From NCBI GenBank assembly GCA_022560025.1, contig JAFISE010000112.1, forward strand, positions 1 through 64,000: a DNA stretch of 64,000 bases. The letters run 5' to 3'. The translations under genes were made by a program, and so were the position numbers. The notes beneath the pieces were generated by a model. It saw only the letters and a list, made by a program, of their open reading frames with translations. It made no database searches and had not been told where the DNA came from. This DNA is from Stagonosporopsis chrysanthemi. Lineage: Eukaryota > Ascomycota > Dothideomycetes > Pleosporales > Didymellaceae. Positions 55,741 to 64,000 of the stretch are shown here, piece by piece. Numbering within the stretch: position 1 is the stretch's first letter; each line of letters starts with the position of its first letter.

Positions 55741-58700
55741 TCAATCAAATGCCGACTCCTCACGGACCATCATCGGATTCGCGCGTAGGTCTTCCCGCAA
55801 GCGATGGTTGCTAGAGCCGCTGGATCCATTAGATCCCTTGCGCTGACCACCAATATTCATGTTCATGAGGAGCATGCCGCTCTCGCGGCGGCGCTGGCGC
55901 TGCTCGCGGGAGTTGCCCTGGACCGCGCTGTTGAGGCTGCCGTAGCCGTCGCCATTCTGGTAGGCTTGGTCGTACTGGGGGGCGTCGTAGCTTGGGCGCA
56001 AGGGAATGAAGCCGGCGTCGTGGCTGCCGTTGCGGCCGCGCTCCTGTTGCTGCGGTGGAAGCTGAGATGCAGGGTATAAGGGGGCGGCGTTGTCTTGGAA
56101 TTGAGGCGGTCGCCGGTCGAAGCGTTGCTGGAAAGAGGTCTCGTTGTAGGCTGGCGTGGGAAGGTCTGAGAACATCTGCCGGCGGGGGGAACGGACGGCG
56201 TCGTCGCCCAGGTGGTTTGCGTTGACGCGAATCTCGTGGATTGGGGAGCTTGCCTCATCGATGGGCGAACCGAAAATGTCCATGAAGTCAGTTAGGAAGA
56301 AGGCTATGAGCGGAGCGGGGATGTTGAGAGTAGGTGCGAACACAATCCCAACGTTCCGCACAGTCATTTTGTTGGATTGCGCGTTGTCGATGACCTCGAT
56401 CAGGAAAGAAGACAAGTGGCGGAGCAGCTCGAAGTTGGCTATGGGTAGCTTGTGCACGAGGACGTTGAAGCTTTGGATTTTCTTATTGCGCTCGTCCATG
56501 TCTGCAAAGTTAGCAAATGCATCCAAGGAACACGTTGATGTTGAACTTACCGAGAACCTTGAGAAAGTCGAGGTGCAGCTCGCGAGTCAATATGGAAGCT
56601 GGCAGCTCTCGCAGATACAGCTTCAGGAGGGAAGCAACCGCATGCACATCGGTGTATGGCTCGTCTACAAGCGGAACGTCACCTTCGCAGTTGAACCTGT
56701 CGCGCAGCGCTTTGATGACTATGTTAGAGCCACTTAACCTGAAAATGCCCTCTTCCTTGACGGCCTTTTTGTCTTTGAGGTACTCCAAGCAGCGGAAGAC
56801 CACTGACGGCAATCGGGCACCGAGATCAAGCCGCTGCGAGTACTCGACAGCTTCCTGCAAGGTCATGCCAAAGATGCTGCGGTTTGGCATCAGACCTCGC
56901 GATTCCGACAAAGCTGGCATTGGTGTACTGTTCACTTGTATAGGTGCAAGGTCCGAGGATCCACCGCGACCCCTGAAGCCGAAGATGCTGCGCTTCTTGT
57001 CCTTTACAGGAGTAGGACCGGCAACTGGCTTGTTACCCCAGTTCTCGGCGTTCTGTATCGGAGTGGCATTGCTCGGTGCTGATATTGCAGGATAGTGCCC
57101 TACACTGCTTTGAGAGAAAGACGAGCTCTTGGGTGAGCCCCTCGAAGGTTTGGTGCCCATGGTTTCACGATATTCACGGTAGTTGGGGCCTCGGACTGGG
57201 GCCTCAGCTGCGACAGTATCGTCGTAGCTAAGTCCTTGGAGTCTATCGGCTTGTTGCTCGATGTCTGGACTGTCGCGGCTCAATGATCGATCGGAGGCTT
57301 TGTTCAGTTGCGGCCTCTGCGGGCGTGGCGGCGGAGCAGGTTTATGCTCAACTGGGGACGTTTCGTCGTGGTAGTCTACGTGTTGCAGCAGTGCTTCGAC
57401 CCACGCATCTCGTTCTTCGTCGTTTTCGGCGCAGAGAACGTGGCGGACAAGGCTGGCTGAGTCTTTCCGCTTTGGTTCTAGAATCAAGAAGGCGTGTCGG
57501 TATTGATTGTCTTCGTTGTTGTCTTGGCGTTGCGGCGATTGATTGGACTGTTGTTGCGATTGTTTGCCAATCTGTGCGTTCAGAAGCTTGATTGTTCCCA
57601 GATGAGCGCCACCCTCCACTTCAAAGTACCTGAATTCGGATCCCTCCAGAATGAAGTATCGGGCTTTCCACCCTCCGAAATTCTTACCCCGCTTCGTGAG
57701 ATAGCCTTCTTTGTTTCCTTTGGTACGCGGCACAGAGACAGCGGGAGCTAGAGTAGGCTCAGGTGTTAAGCGATCGCCGGTCTGCGCGCCAATAACGTCG
57801 GAAGAGAAATAGTCGCATATTGTCAGAGCCGCCTTTTCGCCCATGTTCATGTCTAGCATGGCATCAAAGTACTGGTTGAGAGCAACTCTCCGCGCGTCAA
57901 TCTTGGCTGGAGCATGGCCGGTGAACAAGATTCGGTCGGGAAGCCTGCCTTGAAAGTCGGACAAAGACCTAAGCTGAGCATCTAGAGCTGGTAAAGAGGC
58001 AATGTTCTTCTCCAAGCGCCACAACTGCTTGTTGTTCGATCGCGCATAGATGGCAAGAATGAACACAGGGTCTTCCTCTTGGGGCCTAGGGGCCAGAATA
58101 CTGAGGCGGGAAGGGCGGAGTCGTGATGAGAAAACTTTTACCTCGATTGAGGGCAGTGCGTTTGGAGGAAGCAGGAGTCCTGGGTATTGTTCCGAGACGA
58201 GCCCGCGGTAAACGTGCTCCGCGTCTTGAACTTCGTACAGGGTTGGACTACTTGAGGTGGAGTCTGGACTTGGCTGCGCGTTGGGCACTGTCAACAAGTC
58301 TGGACTTCTCTTGGACTGCGGAGGTTGCTCGGCTTGTGAGCCGGGAGGCGACTGGTACGATTGAGGAGTGTTTGGTGGTAGGGGGCCCTGGTGTTGCACG
58401 GGCCGCGGCCCAGGCTGTACGGCTGCAGTGGGCGACATGGGTGGTGAAGCTAATGACTGTTTGGGGTTCCTGGGCAGTGGTGAGCCGGGAGGTCGGTCTC
58501 CAGGGCGAGGACTTGTTGGTAGACCGGGACTGAGCAGTGGTGATGCAAAGGCACTTCTGTTTGCTTGCATAGAAGAGCTGTCTGAGCCTGCAGGGCTGAG
58601 TATAGCGTTTAGCGAACCTGCTGGAGGATGGCGTGGCGATAGAGGCAAACCGGCTTGCAGAGGGTTAAATTGGCGCGGCGACTGTGAAAGCGATGCCATT

Positions 58701-60370
58701 TGGGGCACAGGGTCGTTGTTTGGAGTTTGGACGGGTGTCGGTCGTGACTTGCCCTTGCTTTCGCTCTTCTTCTTTGCGGATTTGCTCCTGGCTGCCTCGT
58801 CCTTCAAGACAGCCGCTTCGCGGGCGCGGTCATCGTCCTCGCGCGTCTTGCGTCTCCCCCTATCCGTCACGACCGGTATCTCGTCCACTTCTAGTGTATC
58901 ATCATAGTCGGAATCATCGTTGTCTCCGTTGCTGGCTTGATGCAGGTGTGCGCTCGTTGTGATTGGTTTTGAGAGGTTCAGGGGAGCAGGTGGGGCTTTT
59001 CGCAGCGGTTGCGCAGGTTTCCGTGGAGGGGAGCTGAAGCTGCCGCTGCGAAGCTCTGGAGTTGCCTGTGTAACTGCAAACTGCGGCTGCTGTGTCGCGC
59101 CGTTGGTCGCGGGCAACGTAGCGGCGTCAGGTTGCGGTGGAGTGACGGGACGTGGAAGCTGTTCCGCTAGTTGCGAGTCGAGCGTGTTTTGCTGCAATCC
59201 AAGCCCTCTGCCGCCAAGAGTCAGAGGTTTGACAGAGTAGTCGGTCGGCGAGTTGATGGCCGAGTTTATGCTCGATGCGGCAGGCGAGGCGACTGAGGAA
59301 TGCGCAGGCGATGTTGCGAGCTGAGACTCTGGATACAACTGTGCGGCCATCTGCGCAGGTGGCTGTGCCTGGGGTGCGACTCTTTGTTCGAGTCTGTGTT
59401 CGACAGGCGCTGTCTCGGCTGGTCTGACAGGTTCCTCGGGTCTCTCGCCAGGGACGGGTGATTCGCTGTGTTCACGTCCCACCACGGAATCGAACGTGTC
59501 AGACCTCGCCAGTGCGCCAGGCACTGGCAGTGCCTGCTCGGCGTACTCCTTCATCTTGCGGCGGTAGCGGTCCTTGTCCTTGAGCGCGCGCTCGAGGTCC
59601 TTCTGCAGGCCAATGACCATGGCGCGCTGCTTCTCGACCAGGCGCCAGAGCTGCTGGTTGTGGCTGGCCTGATTCTGCTTCTCTCTCCACATGGCGAGCA
59701 GCGCCGCTTCGGGCGAGCCTGCTGCGGCTATGACGGCGGCCATGTCTGGTGGATTCGTGGTGTTGACGTCCTGAGACGGGCGGGACGAGTGGCCGGCAGA
59801 TGGTCGCGAGGCTGCAACGGCGCTCGACGTGACCGACGAGGCTGCCGAGTCCATGGAGAGGTTGCGCGGGGGTGCAGTAGGCTTCGTCTCGGGGCGAAAG
59901 GGCCGCGATGGGGGAGGCATGGCGGGCGAGGGGCTGCCGGCGGTGGACAGTGAGGGCGAGGAGGCGTGTCGCAGCTGAGGCGCATGCCCGGGAGGGTACT
60001 GGGCGCGCGGGGAGTGGGTGAAGGCCGTGGGCGTGGTGTTGCTGCTGTGCAGGCTGCCGTGGTTGTGCTCCTCCTCGAGCAGAGCCTCGAGTGCTTCTCG
60101 AGGCGAGCGCGGCTCGTCGGTGCCGGCAGCGGCTGCAGCAGCGCGGGGCGAGGTCGTGAGGGGACTTGGGGCGGCCTTCTTGCGTCGCACTGGAGGGGCT
60201 CGGCGCTGCTCGTCGTCGGTGGCCGGCACGTCGTGGGCGGGCGGGCGCGCAGTTGGGTCGCGGAGACTGCGAATCGAGTCGGCGAGCGAGACGGGCGGGT
60301 GGTGGTGGTGGTGGTGGTGCTGCTGCTGCTGCTGCTGCTGCTGCTCGAGCATGGCTGCGTTGCTCGCCAT
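55741..60370 (-). CDS. BEM3: PX-PH-RhoGAP protein, BEM3 type
   Basis: Two exons (60370-56551, 56501-55741), 1526 aa; 49-bp intron GTAAGT...TGCAG restores KVLDMDERNKKIQ inside the GAP domain. BEM3 is a GTPase-activating protein for Cdc42, acting in polarity. Order: poly-Gln/His N-terminus, long disordered Ser/Pro region with a short coiled coil (LWRLVEKQRAMVIGLQKDLERALKDKDRYRRK), PX-like domain (from EQYPGLLLPP to LNQYFDAMLD), PH domain (KEGYLTKRGKNFGGWKARYF to WVEALLQHV), then RhoGAP (near residues 1165-1360) with the arginine finger in EEGIFRLSGS and the NVGIVFAP block. The C-terminal tail is disordered. The ATG at 60370 (MASNAAMLEQ) is used; the reading from an upstream GTG is not needed. 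Confidence 0.9.
60311..60351. repeat. CTG/TGG repeats coding for poly-Gln and poly-His
   Basis: Trinucleotide repeats at the start of the BEM3-type gene give Gln8 and His7 on the minus strand. Such tracts vary in length between strains. Confidence 0.85.
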
Positions 60371-63300
60371 GAGCACTCGGTCGTCTCAAACCAGGCTAGC
60401 TGGCGACCAGGATGGGCCCTATGCCCAATGTCGAGGAAGCAGGCAGAGTGGAGCCGCGTGTCTCACAGCCGTCTCTGGCAGCGTGGCAGCGTCTGGCGCG
60501 AGGAGGCCCAAATGCTCCAGTTGCTCCAGGTGCTCCAGGAGTCGTGGCTGCCCTCCATTAGAGGAGGCGTGCGGATCAACGAGACGTGAAATTTGGCAGC
60601 AAAGTCAGGTGTCCGAGGCCGCCATCTGCGCTACTCATTCGCCCGTCTACGCGCCCAGGAGCAGGGTGTAGAACAGTCCGGCGACTCTAGCGAACATGGC
60701 TACAGCGCCCTGCGGCCATCCATCCTGCATTCCACGCACACGCGCACCCACGGCCTGGCTCGCACGCCGCCGCTGGGTTCCTGCAGCGCAGCCATGTCGG
60801 ACATGTCCGCTGCGCTGCCCGCTGGAGCAGTGCCTCGCTGCCCGCGTGCGCGCCCGACGTGAAACCGTGTGCACAACCCTGGCGCGCTGCCGTGGTGAAG
60901 AGGCATGCCGCCGTCTGATTGGCCGCCGGCCAGCAGTACAGCACCATGTACATGGCCGGCAGCTATCGCCTAGGGCCCTCTGCATGTGCGGGCCTCAGCG
61001 TGCACGCTATTGCTAGCTGACAAGCGGAGCTCCCTGCTGCAGGTCATCTGTTGGCTGGAGCCCGGCGCGCTCGACACACACAGTGACTTGGAGTGTCGAG
61101 GATACTGCTGGCCAACGCCGCCGCGACTCGCAACCAGAAACGCTGAGCAGCGCCGGCACGCAGACAGAGTCGGCCTGCTTGTTTAGCGGCCGCGCCATTG
61201 GCCACGCGCCTGACGTCTGCTTGAGCGTTTGATGACGCCAAGATTGGCACTTGTGCTGAAGCTTTTCCACCGTCTACACTCCCGAAATTGGAAAGGACGG
61301 CAGGAGCCAGGAGCCCCCGCAGCGCGCGCCGATCACTTGAATCACATCGCGCCTGGCACTCCACTCCGGGCCTTGCTCCTTCGAGCCCGAACCATGCAAC
61401 TGTGCGTCCCAACGGCCGGCTCGCTGCAGACAGCAGACACACTCCAGCTGTGCCTGCACGCGAGGCCAGATCACTCACACCGTTCGCGCCTCCCGAGGAG
61501 CAAACCTAGATCGCCACTGCAGGCACACACGGCCGCCGTGGAGCCGCCGAATGGACATGACTAGCCCGGCATCAGTTTTGCTGGGCCTTTGCAGAATACT
61601 GATAACCGCGAGTCATGTACGGTTCGTAGACTTTTGCTGCTCTTCCCGTGTCACCAGCGGCTTCTGCGTGGAGATCCAGTACGGCGAGCCCAGTTGATGC
61701 CTGCCTGACCATCCTGTCCGTCTATTTGCGGCCCCCGCTTATGCCTCACGTGTTCCTCCCCCTGCAGCGGTAACCTGAGGCAGCTGCTGTAGCAAACACA
61801 CAACAAACGAGTCGACCGCAAATGCAGGTCATACCAGCGCTCTCGGTATCCGGCGCCGATTGCTCGGCTGCATCTCATCAATTTCTTGGTGACGGTTCCG
61901 AACGCCTGCGAAACACTTCTCTGCAGCTTCCATGGCCTTGCCAAGATCGTATTTACAGTTCCTCAAACACTTGCACCGGCTGTCCAGCTTCCAGACGCTG
62001 CTCGAGCGGCCAAACGCATCTGGATTGAGTTGATGCCTGAGCGCCCTGGCATCCTCCATGCGAACGCAAGTCTTGTGATTGCATGTTTCAGCTGCATCAA
62101 AAGCAACGCCACTCTGCCCCAGCCAATCCACAACCGATGGAAACAGACATCAGCAGCCACTCAGCGGGAACAACATGCTCGCGTGTAATCTGCTCAACGG
62201 TACCGTTTACTTCGCATTCGCATGTCCGCTTCGTTGCAGCCGAGGCCGAGCGAACCGTGAAAACTCAATTTGACATTATTGACTTCGACATGGAATGCCC
62301 TATTACCTCTAGCCAGATTACTCCAAGATGTGGAGTCCACTACATTATGTAACCTCCCACCAATATCTCCGACATGCGCCGGTAATTCCTTCCGAGCGGC
62401 CAAACCTCATCCCCCCCCCCCACCCCACAGAAACAATGCCCGCGACAAACGCCATGTGCGACCTCAACACCATCCAGCGCACGCTGTTTCTCTGCAGCTT
62501 TCTATGAATGCACAAAATTGGATCCACGATTACCGTGCGTCGAAATTGAGTTCTGACAGCGCCTCCGATGCCCATGTCGTTGTACGACGTTGTGCCAATG
62601 TATGTAATGTACAATATGTAGTCGGAGGCTTGGCGCGGTCTGCCATGGTACCCAGGACTTTTGAGCTGAGCTGAGGTGAGCTGAGCCATCGGATCAGAAA
62701 CTCTATTTAATTGCTCTCGGTCAAAAAAACAAAGAACAAAGGAAATCAACAAAACGTTTACGGCTGTTGGGAGGGGAGGATAACCTTGTTACCGTGCCGC
62801 GTGCCCGCTGCCCAACTAATTCTGATTGCCCTGTTTAAGCTGTACATATGTAATCCGGGCTCTTCCCTTTGCACCACTATCACGGTATTGCCTCACTTCT
62901 TTTCGCTTTTTACGGGAATAAACAACGGCTATACCTACCTACCTACCCACCTACCAGCCAGAGTGCCCCATCGACGAGCCGAACGTCACGGGCCTGATCA
63001 AGCCCCCCCTCCCCCCCTCCGATGGAATTTTCCTCCCTGAACCCGCGACGAGCTGCTCCATTGTTGTTGTGATGAAGCCCCAAACGACAGGCAGTGTTTG
63101 TCGTGAGCGTATCGGTGTTGAGTAAGTAGTCTGTGGCTGTAACTCCCCCTCCCCCTCAAAACACCCACACCAAAGTGGCCGGGCGAGCGAACGGCAAGAA
63201 TTGGGCCAAGTGTGTGTATGTGTGTGTAGGGTAGGGGGCGAGGGGAGGGGGTGGAAAATCGCCAAAAAGGAAAAAAAAAGAAGGTTCAAGGCCCGGCGGG

Positions 63301-63498
63301 AAGTAACGGGAGATGCTACGCCCCGCTTTATATGGTGTTTGGTATGTGGGTATGGTACGTGGGTATATGGGTATGTGGGTATGTAGATATGGTATGTGGT
63401 ATATAAAGACACCGCGTCGCGTGCGCGAGATATTGATATTCGTCCACGCAGACGCATACGCATAGGGTTTGCATGCACTGGGAGTGGGTTGAGTTGCT

Positions 63499-63605
63499 GA
63501 TGTGTCTGTGTATGTGTCTGTGTATGTGTCTGTGTATGTGTCTGTGTATGTGTCTTTGTATGTGTCTGTGTATGTGTCTGTGTATGTGTCTGTGTCTGTG
63601 TCTGT
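63499..63605. repeat. TGTGTATGTGTC minisatellite
   Basis: A 12-bp unit repeats about nine times with few changes, ending in TGTGTC hexamers. A (TTC)n tract follows within 45 bp. Confidence 0.92.
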
Positions 63606-63646
63606 TCTTTCGTCTCCCTGCTTTTTAAGTGTCTCTCGCTCGACCT

Positions 63647-63676
63647 TTCTTCTTCTTCTTCTTCTTCTTCTTCTTC
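63647..63676. repeat. (TTC)n microsatellite
   Basis: About ten TTC triplets. Not in a coding region. Confidence 0.92.
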
Positions 63677-64000
63677 CCTTTTTTGTGTCGTGGGGCTTGA
63701 ATGGAGAGGGCAGTGCAGCGCGGTGACGGAAGGGAATCGGCTGTGTGGAGGGGGAGGAACTAGGGCCGTGAGAAGCCCGGAACGGGGGGGAGGCGTCTCG
63801 GCGGGTGGACGTGTTGGGCTGGGGGCGCATTGAGGAGGGAAGTGCCTAAGACGAGTGCTGGCGTGAGAGTAAGAGGGCAGGGCGAGCTGAAGTGGGTGAG
63901 TATGCTGCGCTGGGAATTGGGAGTGGGGGGTAGAGGCTTCTGGGTTTGCTCTGTGGGTTCCTGATCTGCTGGGGATGTTGAAGGGCAATAGATGTACTGA

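Larger units (their letters stand above)
60371..64000. other. gene-free right end
   Basis: 3.6 kb upstream of the BEM3-type gene. I find no frame with coding character on either strand. It contains a C run at 62411-62421, a CTAC tandem near 62932-62955, a TGTGTATGTGTC minisatellite (63499-63605) and a TTC run (63647-63676). The apparent minus-strand frame at 62951-63988 is made of these repeats. Confidence 0.6.

Noticed and set aside
62951..63988. 345-codon minus-strand frame
   Set aside because: Its core is Thr/Gln/His repeats read from the TGTGTATGTGTC minisatellite; flanks show no motif.
1..64000. Transposons, viral insertions or CRISPR arrays
   Set aside because: I saw no transposase, reverse transcriptase, long terminal or inverted repeats, capsid-type genes or spaced repeats.

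Overview
This is nuclear DNA of a filamentous ascomycete, most likely a Dothideomycete. The evidence is short introns (about 44-108 bp, mostly 47-60) with CTAAC-type branch points, ascomycete-type versions of every housekeeping protein, and F-box and DUF3176 families that are typical of these fungi. No table of best hits was available, so the class is an inference. There is no prokaryotic, viral or clear transposon signal, and no rRNA gene, CRISPR array or complete tRNA. One 10-base N gap (20994-21003) and several long poly(C) runs suggest a draft assembly with weak spots at 20.9-24.1 kb.

Layout. 1-9 kb is dense and housekeeping: PRP28 splicing helicase (-), proteasome beta3 PUP3 (-), mitoribosomal mL59 (+), a two-exon protein with a CxC...CxxC N-terminus (-), proteasome alpha7 PRE10 (+) and a histidine-phosphatase-fold protein (+). 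10-15.4 kb is accessory: a lineage-specific 264-aa protein, an F-box-type pseudogene with seven in-frame stops, and a Ser-rich RING-like protein. 16.5-23 kb holds eIF2-gamma (+), an INSIG-family membrane protein (+), the poly(C)/N-gap zone and a Gfo/Idh/MocA dehydrogenase (+). 23-25.5 kb is gene-poor but has a compact set of hairpins with tRNA-like promoter boxes. 25.5-31.5 kb holds a coiled-coil nuclear-type protein, an F-box-like protein, and a divergent pair of an MFS sugar transporter (-) and a DapA-family aldolase/synthase (+). 32-41.5 kb returns to housekeeping: TRM112 (+), YTM1 (-), ZW10/DSL1-type tethering protein (-) and an M16 zinc metallopeptidase (+). 42-50 kb is again accessory: an orphan protein, a secreted Lys/Pro/Ser repeat protein, a stop-interrupted small gene and a decayed DUF3176 membrane-protein gene. 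51-60 kb holds a GPI-type cell-wall protein (+), the DNA polymerase delta small subunit POL31 (-) and a large PX-PH-RhoGAP protein of the BEM3 type (-). 60.4-64 kb is gene-free, with microsatellites.

How the genes relate. Fungal genes are transcribed singly and I see no biosynthetic cluster. The meaningful neighbourhoods are PUP3/mL59 sharing a 311-bp bidirectional promoter, two proteasome subunits within 5.2 kb (both with a first coding exon of only the ATG), TRM112 and YTM1 (both ribosome biogenesis) in convergent orientation, and the divergent transporter/aldolase pair that may be a small sugar-acid catabolic unit. The most unusual items are the decayed-but-in-frame genes, the ATG-only exons, the hairpin array at 25.0-25.1 kb and the cysteine-bearing orphan at 5-6 kb. 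I did not find a convincing new multi-gene system.
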